Source: Ascoidea tarda (nom. inval.) (taxonomy: Eukaryota > Ascomycota > Saccharomycetes > Ascoideales > Ascoideaceae). From it: a DNA stretch of 40,018 bases. The notes below the pieces were generated by a model. That model was not told the DNA's origin and made no database searches. It was given only the letters and a program-made list of their open reading frames with translations. The number at the start of each line of letters is the position of its first letter. Positions within the stretch are counted from its first letter, which is position 1. Location: positions 1-40,018 of the forward strand of contig JAKTTS010000084.1 in assembly GCA_030560485.1 (NCBI GenBank), given 5' to 3'. Shown in pieces: positions 28,905-39,049 of the stretch. The position numbers and the translations under genes are program-made.

Positions 28905-31900
28905 TCACTTTTTCCCAATTGCACCATTTGTGAGATAAACACACCAGTCTTTAAGTCCAAATGAAGATGGAGGCTCATGCTGCTGTTGCTGTTGTTGTAG
29001 ATGTTGATCACTATCGGATGAGCTCGTGTTCAAAGTTTGTAATAAGTTGAGTCCATCTTGAGGGTTTTGAGGGTTCTGTGGATTTTGAGGCATAGGTTGG
29101 AAATTTCCATAGGCATCAACAGGCATTTCTTGAAAAAATTGCATATTTTGTTTTTTTAAGCTATTAAGGAAACTTTCTGTTTTATGGAAATCTATATTTT
29201 CACTATTCATGTTTTGATCCATAAATTGATTTGACATATAATTAAAGTCATCAAGTTCAGGAAACAATTGTGTGGGTTCCCAATTTTGAGGAGGATCCGT
29301 TAATTGGGTAACATTCCACATCAAGCCATAATCACCCCATGAATTAATAGATTCCACAACAGAATTTGGTTGATTACCAATAGTGTCATCTTCATATATA
29401 GTTTCAACCAAATTATTATTGCCAAAAACTTGAGTGGGTGGATTGACAACAGGTACAGGAGGTTTGTTTTGAGAAAATTCGTCATTGTTGGAGTTATATA
29501 ATAAACCAGTGTTGTTCTTATTAAAATCGGAGCCATTATTATTGACTGTATTGACATTTTCATGAGAAAGTAAATTGCTTGGGGTAAATCCCAAATTTCT
29601 TCCATATTCCACACTACTAGCTTGAGGTTGTTGAATAATTGGTCGATCTGTATAAGTATTAGCAGGAGGTTGATCTGGATAAGCATTGGCTGGGGGTTGA
29701 TTGATATAGTAATTCTGAGTATCATGAGGTAATTTAGTATCAGGTTGTTGATAGTATTGTGTCTGTGATTGATTGTTCATAAAGGTATTGTGGTGAACTT
29801 GCTCTGGATGTTGGGGCTGTAGTACATGTTGCTCTAGCTGTCCTGTTTGATTAGGCTGGTTTTGAGCTCCATAAATGTTAGAATTTGGAATTGGTAGTGT
29901 TTGGTTCGATGGAAGAATGTTAGGTTGTGTCTGCTGATATAAATTTGTATTTTCAACAGGTTGTTGAGGTTGATAAGATGTATTTTGAATTGGGTTTTGA
30001 TTTTGAAATTGTTGAACATTATTTTGATTTGAGAAGGATTGAGGCTGATATTGAGGTTGTCCATTAAACACATATTGTACACTTGCTGGTTGTTGTTGTG
30101 GTTGAGAAAAATTTATTTGATTTTGTTGATAACTGGTGTTCCATTGTTCATTGCTTACAGCTTCAGTAGAAGCTGGTTTATAGGTTGAAGCTGTATGTTC
30201 ATCTCTTTTGTAGATAGCAGGGTGAGAAGATTGATAATTTGGAGATTTTTGATGATTGGTGGTTTCATCTTTAGGAGTTCCTTCTGATGGAGATTGATCT
30301 CCTGGAGAATGATCTCTAGAACTATCCTTTTGTTCATCATTTTCTTCAAAGTTTGGACCTAATTGACGTTTATAATTATTCACAATATCTTCAATGCTGA
30401 AGCCTCTCTTTTGGCTTCTGCGTCCACTAGACTTTAATTTGATAGCATCGTCTTGTTTGGGAAGGAGATTTCTATTGTTTCTAACAAAATCTCTAACGAT
30501 TTTTTTTCTTAGCAAAGCATTTCTCTTGACTGCTTCAAATATTTTCAAAAGAATTTTAGCCAATTCCCAAGTTTTAGTACATTGTTCAACAAAAGAATAA
30601 CATTTTTTAAAATAAAGATTTGCGATTTCTTTTATCTGGTCATTTTTGGAGTCAATATGGTAAACAAATATAATGCAAGCATAGAAAATGCTATAAAGAA
30701 TAAAGCCATTTGCATGACCAAGGTCATTATGTTTAATGATATCCTCGACAATTTGTGTTAATTGAATAGCAGAGTAAAATGCAATATTTTCATTTATATC
30801 GATACGATTATTTCTTTTTTTATAAAGTTTATTTTTAGACTGCCTTCTGAGAAAAGAAGAGCGATGAAGAAGACAAACGACAGTAAAGTAGTTAATATAT
30901 AGCAAAGCACCAAGTAAATTGTATCTCATTCTAGTGTAATGTAGTTCAGCTGGCAAGTCCTTGATCCATTGAGTTAATAGTCTGTCAAATGAGCCAATTT
31001 TTTCAGCTTTATCATTTCTTTGTTCTGCTTTAACGGAGAATATTTCTTTCATGATTAAGCCTAAAATCATATATAAAGTGGAGTATTTGATGAAAAAGAC
31101 TGCTTTTGATTTTTCAACTTGTCTTATAGGTTCCAAGCCTAAACCAAGATCGGTATCGTCAAAATCGTCAACAGTTAGCATTTTAACATCACAGTCAACT
31201 AAATCGATACAATAGGGTCTTCCAAAGACTAAAGACAAGGCTCTATCTCTAATAAACAAGTACCACCAAATGATTTTCCAGCATTTTTTTTCGGAGAGAC
31301 TCATGTTGGAGTCAGAAACCGATCTTTGAAAGCCAAAACCTTGGGCTACAGTAATGGCAATTCTGTTCCAGTAAAAGGCGTTACTAGTAACATCATCAGG
31401 TCCTTCCCAATACCAGCCAAATAAAATTAAGGATTGAACGATTGCCAAAGGATCTTTTTCATAGTTTGATTCGTATAGTGCTTTTGCTCTTTGAAAAAAG
31501 GTTGAGCTAGCTAGGTCGTTTTTACCTTGAGAGTCCTTTAATAAATCGTTTGTGCAAACTCTTGAGCCAGCCAATAACATACTTTGTAGTAGTAATAGAG
31601 AGGGAGGGTTTTTTGGGTCATTAAATCTAGCCATGAACCAGCTTTCATTTATTACTGGAGTGACTTGGTGAATGTGATCGAAATAGGCCTTAATTATATC
31701 CAAAGTTAAAGCTTTTGTTGGTAGGAGAAAAGCACCACGCAATTTAAGAATTTCTAGCTCTACAGTGTCGATGTTTTCCGAATTGATGAATCTATTAAAG
31801 CCGGTAATGGTGTAGTGGCTCAATTTATTTTGTTTAGTTTCTTCAGTGATAAGTTTGAAGTTGGAGGTCGAGCCGTAGAATGAGATACCATTAGTGCCAC

Positions 31901-33293
31901 CATTTGCTTTTGATTCCTTGAATATTTTTCCGTTGTAGGTCATTGCCCATTCAGCAGCATTTTCCTTTGAGATGGCAGCCACGGGATCTCTTTTTGTATT
32001 GTTGGCAGAGTTGGCAGAATTTGTTTTCCTTTTTTTGGAAGGAGGAGGGTTTGGAGGGTTGGAGGTGGACAAATCGTTTTTTTTTGTGTTGGTAGAGGTT
32101 TTGTTGGTAGTGGAAGTTTTATTTGTGGATGCGGTTTTATTATCGAAAGATTTAATTGGAATTTCGATTGAAGGATTTTTGTTTTGGTCAATATTGTCAG
32201 TGGTAGGGGCAGTTGAGTTTGAGGTGGAAGTTGGTATAGTTTGGTTGGGTGGATCATTTGAGTCATTTTTATTTGTAATCGAGTGTTGTTTATTATTGTT
32301 ATTACTATTATTTTTGGTGGAAATGGTGGAAGTGGTGGTGGTGGAGGAGGAGGAGGAGTGGGAGGATGTGTTATTAGTGGAGTCAGCTTTTTTTGATTTT
32401 GAGGATTTGGGGTCGTTTAAAGTGTTAATTCTGTTTATGTGAGGAATGATTTTTTGTTTTTTACCTCTTTTTTTAGTTGTTTCAGGGAATGAGCAATCGC
32501 ATCTGAAAGTAACACAATTGGTGCAAGGAATTCTGATCATAGCATCACAACGAACTTTTCTGGCATGACAGACTTTGCAAGCTCTGGCAGATCTTGGTCT
32601 TTTATATTTCATGGTGAAGGAAGGTTTTTTTTTTGTCTTATTAGGGGCAGCGTTGGGGTCTGTGGTGGATTCAGAGTTTTTATCGGTGTCGTTGTTATTA
32701 GTGGTTGTGGGCTCAGTGAGCTGAGTGGGATTAGTAGGATCAGTTGGAGCATTGAGAGTAGTGTTTTGGGGGCTATTGGTGGTGGTGGTAGAGGGAGAGT
32801 TTGATTTGGATTGGTCAGAGAGGTGTGTGGGTATAGAGATTGAGTTTTTTTCAGATAGAGGGAAGATGGTACTCTTGTTGTCCAATGGGATGGTGTGGTC
32901 CATTTTTTGGTTGAAATTGTGGTTGTTGTTTAAGTCAGAGAAGGAGGTATTTGATGGTGGAATAATTTGAGGTTCAGATTGGTGTTGTGATTGGGAGAGC
33001 TCTGACGCATGAAGAAGATTAGCAATTGAATTTGAGTGAGAGGGATACTGGTTGATATTATGGTTAGAGTTGGGAATTGAACCTAGATTTGAGGTTGAGC
33101 TGTGGTTTGAAATGTGGTTTTGAGTGTGGTTGTGAAGAATGTTTGAAAAAGAGCTGGGAGAGATTCTATTCTGCACATTGGAATAGGAAGGGAGATTGGG
33201 GTCAGCGAGAGTAGTGCTGCTGGATGGAGAAGCAGACAGTATAGGGTTGCTCTGGGGCTGGTTGGGATCAATGTTGGAATGGTCTTCAGACAT
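28905..33293 (-). CDS. Zn2Cys6 fungal transcription factor, CTF1/FarA-like
   Basis: A 1462-residue regulator. The first ATG in frame is at 33293 (MSEDHSN). A Ser/Thr/Asn-rich N-terminus leads to a zinc cluster with Cys at 239, 242, 249, 257, 260 and 267 (C-X2-C-X6-C-X7-C-X2-C-X6-C), followed by a basic KKRGKKQK linker. After a low-complexity stretch the middle-homology (Fungal_trans) domain spans roughly 510-800 (LLLLQSMLLAGSRVC, LILFGWYWEGPDDVTSNAFY, WWYLFIRDRALSLVFGRPYC). The C-terminal third is Gln/Asn/Pro-rich and probably activating. The zinc cluster and middle region resemble the CTF1/FarA group, which controls fatty-acid use in fungi; this subgroup call is tentative. A glutamine run lies near 28980-28997. 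Confidence 0.9.
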   Translation of the reverse strand: MSEDHSNIDPNQPQSNPILSASPSSSTTLADPNLPSYSNVQNRISPSSFSNILHNHTQNHISNHSSTSNLGSIPNSNHNINQYPSHSNSIANLLHASELSQSQHQSEPQIIPPSNTSFSDLNNNHNFNQKMDHTIPLDNKSTIFPLSEKNSISIPTHLSDQSKSNSPSTTTTNSPQNTTLNAPTDPTNPTQLTEPTTTNNNDTDKNSESTTDPNAAPNKTKKKPSFTMKYKRPRSARACKVCHARKVRCDAMIRIPCTNCVTFRCDCSFPETTKKRGKKQKIIPHINRINTLNDPKSSKSKKADSTNNTSSHSSSSSTTTTSTISTKNNSNNNNKQHSITNKNDSNDPPNQTIPTSTSNSTAPTTDNIDQNKNPSIEIPIKSFDNKTASTNKTSTTNKTSTNTKKNDLSTSNPPNPPPSKKRKTNSANSANNTKRDPVAAISKENAAEWAMTYNGKIFKESKANGGTNGISFYGSTSNFKLITEETKQNKLSHYTITGFNRFINSENIDTVELEILKLRGAFLLPTKALTLDIIKAYFDHIHQVTPVINESWFMARFNDPKNPPSLLLLQSMLLAGSRVCTNDLLKDSQGKNDLASSTFFQRAKALYESNYEKDPLAIVQSLILFGWYWEGPDDVTSNAFYWNRIAITVAQGFGFQRSVSDSNMSLSEKKCWKIIWWYLFIRDRALSLVFGRPYCIDLVDCDVKMLTVDDFDDTDLGLGLEPIRQVEKSKAVFFIKYSTLYMILGLIMKEIFSVKAEQRNDKAEKIGSFDRLLTQWIKDLPAELHYTRMRYNLLGALLYINYFTVVCLLHRSSFLRRQSKNKLYKKRNNRIDINENIAFYSAIQLTQIVEDIIKHNDLGHANGFILYSIFYACIIFVYHIDSKNDQIKEIANLYFKKCYSFVEQCTKTWELAKILLKIFEAVKRNALLRKKIVRDFVRNNRNLLPKQDDAIKLKSSGRRSQKRGFSIEDIVNNYKRQLGPNFEENDEQKDSSRDHSPGDQSPSEGTPKDETTNHQKSPNYQSSHPAIYKRDEHTASTYKPASTEAVSNEQWNTSYQQNQINFSQPQQQPASVQYVFNGQPQYQPQSFSNQNNVQQFQNQNPIQNTSYQPQQPVENTNLYQQTQPNILPSNQTLPIPNSNIYGAQNQPNQTGQLEQHVLQPQHPEQVHHNTFMNNQSQTQYYQQPDTKLPHDTQNYYINQPPANAYPDQPPANTYTDRPIIQQPQASSVEYGRNLGFTPSNLLSHENVNTVNNNGSDFNKNNTGLLYNSNNDEFSQNKPPVPVVNPPTQVFGNNNLVETIYEDDTIGNQPNSVVESINSWGDYGLMWNVTQLTDPPQNWEPTQLFPELDDFNYMSNQFMDQNMNSENIDFHKTESFLNSLKKQNMQFFQEMPVDAYGNFQPMPQNPQNPQNPQDGLNLLQTLNTSSSDSDQHLQQQQQQHEPPSSFGLKDWCVYLTNGAIGKK

Positions 33294-34400
33294 TTTGAGA
33301 AAGGATATGAAGACGAAAGTATAGTATAAAACAAGGCAGAACAGCACAAGAGGGCCGTAATGGTGTTGATTATATCAGGCCTGAAGGGACCAGAAGGAGA
33401 TCAATGAATATGACTGCTCAGGCCGTAGAAAAGACGAGGAAGAAAAATCTGCGGATGCAAAAATGAAACTGAAGAAAAGAACGAGTTTCGTTGGGCTTTT
33501 AAATAAAAAACCCAGGGCGCGCTACAAATGCTGTAAAAGCGAGGGAAGATCGAGTTTCTTGGGTTTGAGGCAGATGCTAAAAAGCTGAAGGGCTTTCTGG
33601 TGATGGAAAAACAGGCAAAGAGAAAGAAAAAACAAAAGCAAAAAACGAAACCCAAACAGAACAGAACGAAAAGAAAAGCAGGGAATTTCAAAGCCAAAAT
33701 GCAAATTCCTTTTTGAGCACGAGAAAGCTGGAGCAGAGCGCTTTTTGACCATTCTCCAACTCTGCGTCTTTTCTCGGTGCAGCCACACAGCGCTCTGCCG
33801 CGGAAGCCTGCTTTTTTAGCCGAAATGTTAATGGCTTCTGCTGGCCTGAACCCTACGTGCACTCCACTGCACGCGCACGTGCGTCCACCAGCCGCACTTG
33901 CGCAATCGGGACTGCTGTTCAAGCAGCCGTGAGCTTGGCAGCGCTGTCTGTCTGCGTATATGCGCACGTTACAAGACGTGTGTGCTGCAGTGCTTGCCAA
34001 GACGCCGGTTCTCAACATATGTGTGCCTGGTTCCACCGCTCCACTTGTGAGCCAAGGTTGCTTTTCAGTCCCAGCTACCTGTTCTCGGCCTTATCTCAGC
34101 CAGACAAAATTCCCTTCGTCTGCTTTTTGGCCAGGGTTGATCACGGATTCGGTCAGTGTGCGACTCGCCAGCTGACCCACAGCTGGCTGGCCAATCACGG
34201 CCGCACGCGTTGCCCACTACCACAAACCTTAAAGTTGCTTTTGTTCGGTATTTTCTCTCTGCTTCAGCGCTGCCCCAGCAATGGCCGCCTTCACTTCCGG
34301 CTCCCAATTGCCCCTTGCTGGAGTGCTGATAGAACGGTTTCCTTCAGCGGACCAGCTGCTTGGCTTGTTTTGTTCCGAGTTTGAGAGCGCACAATCTATT
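33294..34400. promoter_or_regulatory. Upstream region of the zinc-cluster factor with a strong GC island
   Basis: About 33720-34400 is the most GC-rich part of the window. Sites include the palindrome CGCACGTGCG (33874-33883, containing the E-box CACGTG), GTGCA/TGCAC half-sites around 33858-33871, and CCAATCAC plus GCACGCGT at 34191-34210. Long ORFs here on both strands are Cys/Arg-rich, overlap each other and are by-products of few AT-rich stops; the longest plus-strand one lacks an ATG start. Confidence 0.5.
34191..34210 (+). promoter_or_regulatory. Composite CCAAT plus ACGCGT element (second copy)
   Basis: CCAATCAC (34191-34198), then GGCC, then GCACGCGT (34203-34210). It has the same two 8-base blocks in the same order as at 20604-20620, with a 4-base rather than 1-base gap. 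Confidence 0.45.
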
Positions 34401-34745
34401 GTAATCCCTTAACGTTGTATCAAATTCGGGCCCATTCTACGGCTCATAGTCGGCTCTTTGCCAGTTACCCGCCTGTGTATCGGAAAACCGCTTCTTCATG
34501 CATTAAGCACCAAACCCTATTTCTTACCGAGCAAAGAAACCCACCCAAAAACAGACAATAACAGCAGTATAATAAACATACCTAAAAGACTGTAGGATCA
34601 ACACGTAATTTAGTGAATATTTTAATGGGAGATAATAGGTAGGCTTAATGGTTTGTTTTACTCTTTTCTCAACTCTAGTTTTCTTTTTGCTTTGATTTTG
34701 CTTTTGCTGCTTTTTTCTTTTTCTTTTCCTTTTCTTTTTATTCTT

Positions 34746-34793
34746 ATCTCTATCTCGATCTCCATCTAGATCTTTATCTAGATCTCCATCTTT
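34746..34793. repeat. ATCTNN hexanucleotide array, eight units
   Basis: Consecutive units ATCTCT, ATCTCG, ATCTCC, ATCTAG, ATCTTT, ATCTAG, ATCTCC, ATCTTT keep the first four bases constant. They follow a 60-base pyrimidine-rich tract. Confidence 0.85.
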
Positions 34794-36370
34794 AAAGCTT
34801 TTTTGAAATTAAATATGAAATTCGATCGATTCATTCTCGTGAGACAGCTTTTTTGGCTTCTTATTTAATCAATCACGTATTTATTAACACTGATGATATT
34901 ATTCAGCTTCCGTTTTCGTTCAAATTATAGTTTCCAACAAAACATTAAAATCAATTTAATGCACTTATCCAGCTGTTTTTTCTTTTAAAATTTCAATGAA
35001 ACTTGAATAAATTTAATTTAAAATATTAATTATAAAGAAAATATGATTTCACCAAATTATTACATTATTACAATAATATATTATCTAATTAGATAGTTCT
35101 GTTTTAAATTTTCAACTGTGTGTTTTGTTTCAATTTTTTTCGTAATTTATAATTACTTTATTACTTCACTATTTCCTCACCTACTTATTCAATCACTTGA
35201 ATAAATTGTAAAACTAATGTCTCTCACTGAACCATCACAATTCCTTTTTATTCCCGTCGACTTCCTGTTTATTCCTGTTGTTTTCATTTATTTTTCTTAT
35301 TTGTCAAACACAATCTACACCATCTATACAATCTACATAATTTATATTATTTACTATCATCCGATACTTCAAACAATTTAAAACACTCTTAGAATATCCC
35401 CAACTTTATTTCCTTATTTATTTCTATTTCCATCAACTATCCACCATTGAAATCCTATCCGTATTATGCTACACTGTTTCAATCCAATTTGTTAAATTCT
35501 CAATTTAATTTTTTTTCTTTCTTCAAATTGACACCTGAATAATTACTTTCTCTCTCTCCAACTACCGTCTGTATAGTTGTTTACACATATATACAGCTAT
35601 ACAGCTATACAACTAAACCTTACCTTTCTTAAAGAATTTTTTTGCCAAACATAAACATCAAAATGTTACGTATATTTCTGTGCCAAAATCAGTTCTATTC
35701 CTTTTCTATATCTCCTCATCCAGCATCCCTAATCTGCCTCAATATATTTGTGTTGCTTTGCTTTTATTTCTATAAAAAGCTTATTCTCCATTTGATTTAT
35801 TATTGTCTTGAAAACCTTTCCAAATCGGGAAAACGCTACCTATTCCCGATAAGACCCACAATTCTCACTTGCAAAACTCAACTCAAAACCCAAACCTCAA
35901 AAATAAACCCCCGTTTAAAACAAACTTCCAATCACGTCGCTTTTATTCTTGTTTCTCCCGATACCGACACTCGCTTTCCCATTAACACCATTTCTGACGC
36001 TCAAAACTAAGATCCCTGTATTGCAGGGTTGAGTTACCAATATTATAACACCCGTAGCTTTAAAAAAAAGGGGATCTTGGGTCAGAGGGCAAGTCCATGG
36101 AAAGTGGCAACTTTTTGCGTGCTTTTCCGTGCTACCTCTGAGGTGTTTAGCCCGCTTTGCATAACATTGCAGTGCATGCGTTTGGCAGCTTGTATTGCTA
36201 TTTCTAACACGTGCCGAACATCCGCAGAATCGGGATCTCTTTTTAAAGTTTATTTTTGGGCATTTGGTTCCAAATGTCGGTTCATAAAATCCTTATTAGC
36301 CTCGCCCTTCATTTTCTCTTCTTCCCGTCCCAACACGTCCCGATATACCCCAACACAACCCACTCTCCAT

Positions 36371-36410
36371 CCACTATTAGCCACTATTAGCTATTGTTAG
36401 CCACTATCAT
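36371..36410. repeat. 10-base tandem repeat, four units
   Basis: CCACTATTAG twice, then CTATTGTTAG and CCACTATCAT, head to tail. It lies 16 bases before a second array of similar period. Confidence 0.85.
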
Positions 36411-36426
36411 CATCTTATAATGTTTC

Positions 36427-36514
36427 AATAACCACTTTAATAATCACTTTAATAATCACTAATAAATACTAATAAGCACTAATAAGTACTTTAATAAACA
36501 CCTTAATAAACACT
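36427..36514. repeat. Mixed 10/12-base tandem array, eight units
   Basis: Units begin AATAA and end CACT, TACT, CACTTT, TACTTT or CACCTT. Their lengths run 12, 12, 10, 10, 10, 12, 12, 10, so the shorter unit is the longer one lacking TT. Confidence 0.85.
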
Positions 36515-37200
36515 AATGAAAAAAAATATAAATTTTCGCTCATTGACTATCCCTCTCGCTTCAAAACAAACAAATAATCCAAAATTTGAGTCATTTAAAA
36601 TCCATCTCTCACTACCTTTCATTCTCCAATGATCAACCTATTCCATTAATATGCTAATAAAACTATAAAGAACCAAAAATCAATCAAAACATAAACAAAA
36701 GAAAATTAATCAATTGACTAATTGTCCCAATATCTTTTAAATTTTCGCCAGTTTCTTCTCGTTATTTCACCACTTGATCACTCAACTCCATTTTTTTCAA
36801 TTTAAATTTCTCTACTTTTTCTTTTGCTACTTATTATGGTCAGATTCTGTTTTATCGTTTTAAAAGACAAACCCCATTCATTTATCTCAACAAGAAAAAA
36901 AACAATTCAATCCAATTCAATCCAATTCAGTTCAACGGAATGGAATCTCTAATCATTAGATGGTTCATTTCAAGTAATTTTTACCATTTTAATCATTTTT
37001 CACTTGAAATTATCTCCCTTATTATAATTTATTATTATAAAATTTGTAACTATATTTTTAAGTTAAATTTTGTCACTTCCTTATCATCCATCTTCTTTAT
37101 TCCCTTTCTTTATCTTTTTTCTACTTTTTGCATTCAAAAATACATTTTTTTTAAATCCACTGCAATGGATTTCATCATCAATATTTTTTTTTTCTTTTTC

Positions 37201-37210
37201 AAAAATTTTT
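37201..37210 (+). promoter_or_regulatory. RRPE-like site upstream of DBP3
   Basis: AAAAATTTTT at about 120 bases before the ATG matches the core of the ribosomal-RNA-processing element common in ribosome-biogenesis gene promoters. In such AT-rich DNA the match may be chance, and no PAC site (GATGAG) was found beside it. Confidence 0.25.
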
Positions 37211-37330
37211 TTTTCTTTTGTATGTATTTTGAATGCTGTGCATTGTACAACTATAATATTTTCTCTTTAGATTGTGTGTATACTTAAACAATTAACATTA
37301 ATATCAATTCAATTTTAATTCCAAATTGCA

Positions 37331-39049
37331 ATGACCTCCTCTCAACTACCCGATTCTCATAAAAAGCGAAAAATCACTGATCTTGATCAACAAAATATTG
37401 ACTCAATTGATCCAGCTGAAAGAAAAGCCTTGAAGAAAAAATTAAAAAAGGAAAAGAAGGAAAAGAAGGATAAAAAAGATAAAAAAGACAAAAAAGACAA
37501 AAAAGACAAAAAAGACAAAAAAGACAAAAAAGACAAAAAAGACAAAAAAGACAAAAAAGACAAAAAAGACAAGAAGGACAAGAAGGAAAAGAAGGACAAA
37601 TCCGAAAAAAAACATAAAAAGGATAAGAAGGAAAAGAAAGAAAGCAAACATAAAAAACTTAATGAAATAAATGAAATAAATGATCTCAAAACAGGCTACA
37701 ATACTCATAAAGATCTTCTAGCTTTACCTCAATCTGATATCGACCTGTTTTTAAAAGAAAATGAGGTTGAAGTTAGAGACCCTACTGAACTTAATTTAAG
37801 ACCAATCATATTCTTTGACTATCTAGAAGGTTTGGATAAAAAACTCCAAAACGTTTTCATAAATTTTAAAAAACCCTCTCCAATTCAAGCTGTTTCATGG
37901 CCTTATCTTTTCAATTCAAACGACGTTGTTGGAATTGCTGAAACTGGTTCTGGTAAAACGTTTGCCTTTGCTTTACCTGCTGTTAATCATTTACTCTTAA
38001 ATCCACCTACTACCTCCGATAAACCACAAGTTCTTGTTATATCTCCAACTAGAGAATTAGCTCTCCAAATTTTTGATACTTTTCAATCCTTAACTAAAAA
38101 CACACCTCTTAAATGTTCTTGTGTTTACGGTGGTGTTCAAAAATACGAACAAAGAGAAACCGTTAAAAACTCCAATATTATTGTTGCAACTGTTGGAAGG
38201 TTGCTTGATTTCATTGAAGAAGGCTCGATCAATGTATCTCAGATATCTTATATGGTCTTAGATGAAGCAGATAGAATGCTTGAAAAGGGGTTTGATGAAG
38301 ATATTAAGAAAATTTTCGGTTTCATTAAATCAGAAACTAGACAAACATTGATGTTCACTGCTACTTGGCCTATGGAAGTTAGAAAAATCGCCTCAACTTA
38401 TATGAAATCGCCTATAAAGGTTTCAATTGGTAATAGAGATGAATTGTCTGCAAACAAAAGCATTACTCAGATTGTAGAAGTTGTGGACCAATTTTCTAAA
38501 GAAAAAAAACTTTTACAATTATTGAAACAATATTCAACTTCAAAAAATAAAGAACAAAAAGTTTTAATTTTTGCCTTGTATAAAAAGGAGGCCTCCAGAG
38601 TGGAAAGAAATTTAATCCGTAATGGCTACAATGTGGTTGCAATTCATGGTGACTTATCTCAACAACAGAGAACAAGTGCTCTAGACAGTTTCAAATCTGG
38701 TCATAGTAATATTTTATTAGCAACTGATGTCGCTGCAAGAGGTTTGGATATACCCAATGTCAAAGTCGTTATTAATTTAACATTTCCCTTGACAGTAGAA
38801 GATTATGTTCATAGAATTGGTAGAACTGGAAGAGCTGGAAATACTGGTATTGCTCATACTTTATTCACAGAACAAGAAAAACATCTTAGTGGAGCTTTGA
38901 TTAATGTTCTTAATGGTGCTGACCAACCTGTTCCTCCAGAATTGTTGAAATTTGGTAGCCATACCAAAAAGAAAGCCCACAGTGCTTATGGTGCATTCTT
39001 CAAAGAAATTGATATGGATAAGAAACCCAAAAAAATTGTTTTTGACTAA
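37331..39049 (+). CDS. DBP3: ATP-dependent RNA helicase DBP3 (DEAD-box)
   Basis: This 572-residue orthologue of S. cerevisiae Dbp3 (523 residues) is a nucleolar helicase needed for normal 35S pre-rRNA processing at site A3 in 60S assembly. An N-terminal Lys/Asp tail of KKD repeats (~residues 37-115) precedes [14 protein letters not shown]. Helicase motifs follow: Q motif ([13 protein letters not shown]), [33 protein letters not shown] and [10 protein letters not shown]. The C-terminus ends [21 protein letters not shown]-like, as in Dbp3. One oddity: motif Ib reads ATVGR, with Val288 where almost all DEAD-box proteins, including Dbp3, have Pro. The start is the first ATG, with an upstream in-frame stop in AT-rich sequence. 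Confidence 0.96.
   Translation: MTSSQLPDSHKKRKITDLDQQNIDSIDPAERKALKKKLKKEKKEKKDKKDKKDKKDKKDKKDKKDKKDKKDKKDKKDKKDKKDKKEKKDKSEKKHKKDKKEKKESKHKKLNEINEINDLKTGYNTHKDLLALPQSDIDLFLKENEVEVRDPTELNLRPIIFFDYLEGLDKKLQNVFINFKKPSPIQAVSWPYLFNSNDVVGIAETGSGKTFAFALPAVNHLLLNPPTTSDKPQVLVISPTRELALQIFDTFQSLTKNTPLKCSCVYGGVQKYEQRETVKNSNIIVATVGRLLDFIEEGSINVSQISYMVLDEADRMLEKGFDEDIKKIFGFIKSETRQTLMFTATWPMEVRKIASTYMKSPIKVSIGNRDELSANKSITQIVEVVDQFSKEKKLLQLLKQYSTSKNKEQKVLIFALYKKEASRVERNLIRNGYNVVAIHGDLSQQQRTSALDSFKSGHSNILLATDVAARGLDIPNVKVVINLTFPLTVEDYVHRIGRTGRAGNTGIAHTLFTEQEKHLSGALINVLNGADQPVPPELLKFGSHTKKKAHSAYGAFFKEIDMDKKPKKIVFD
37487..37576 (+). repeat. 9-base GACAAAAAA tandem repeat in DBP3
   Basis: About ten near-perfect GACAAAAAA units encode Asp-Lys-Lys repeats of the basic tail. 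The bases are almost identical, so the array likely expanded recently by slippage rather than by selection on each codon. Confidence 0.92.

Larger units (their letters stand above)
34401..37330. other. AT-rich spacer upstream of DBP3
   Basis: It contains a CT-rich tract and a hexamer array (34746-34793), then plain AT-rich DNA, a weak 115-codon ORF (35663-36010) that I do not count, a CCCTG/CAGGG hairpin at 36014-36027, and a smaller GC island at about 36060-36260 with CACGTG at 36208-36213. Two tandem arrays follow at 36371-36514. The last 300 bases are T-rich, with an AAAAATTTT (RRPE-like) core at 37201-37210. Confidence 0.45.

Noticed and set aside
33401-34384. Long ORFs on both strands in the GC-rich region upstream of the zinc-cluster factor
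   Set aside because: They overlap on opposite strands, are Cys/Arg/Ser-rich without motifs, and the longest plus-strand frame lacks an ATG start. Low stop-codon frequency in GC-rich DNA explains them.
35663-36010. 115-codon plus-strand ORF with a hydrophobic N-terminal half
   Set aside because: The hydrophobic run is what T-rich DNA yields by chance, there is no TATA box or family resemblance, and it lies alone in a spacer. Transcript data could revive it.
36940-37287. 115-codon ORF just upstream of DBP3
   Set aside because: It is almost entirely Phe/Ile/Leu/Tyr from T-rich promoter DNA, with no distinguishing protein signal.
37387-37708. Minus-strand ORFs rich in Ser-Phe-Leu across the start of DBP3
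   Set aside because: They are mirror frames of the GACAAAAAA repeat in DBP3.
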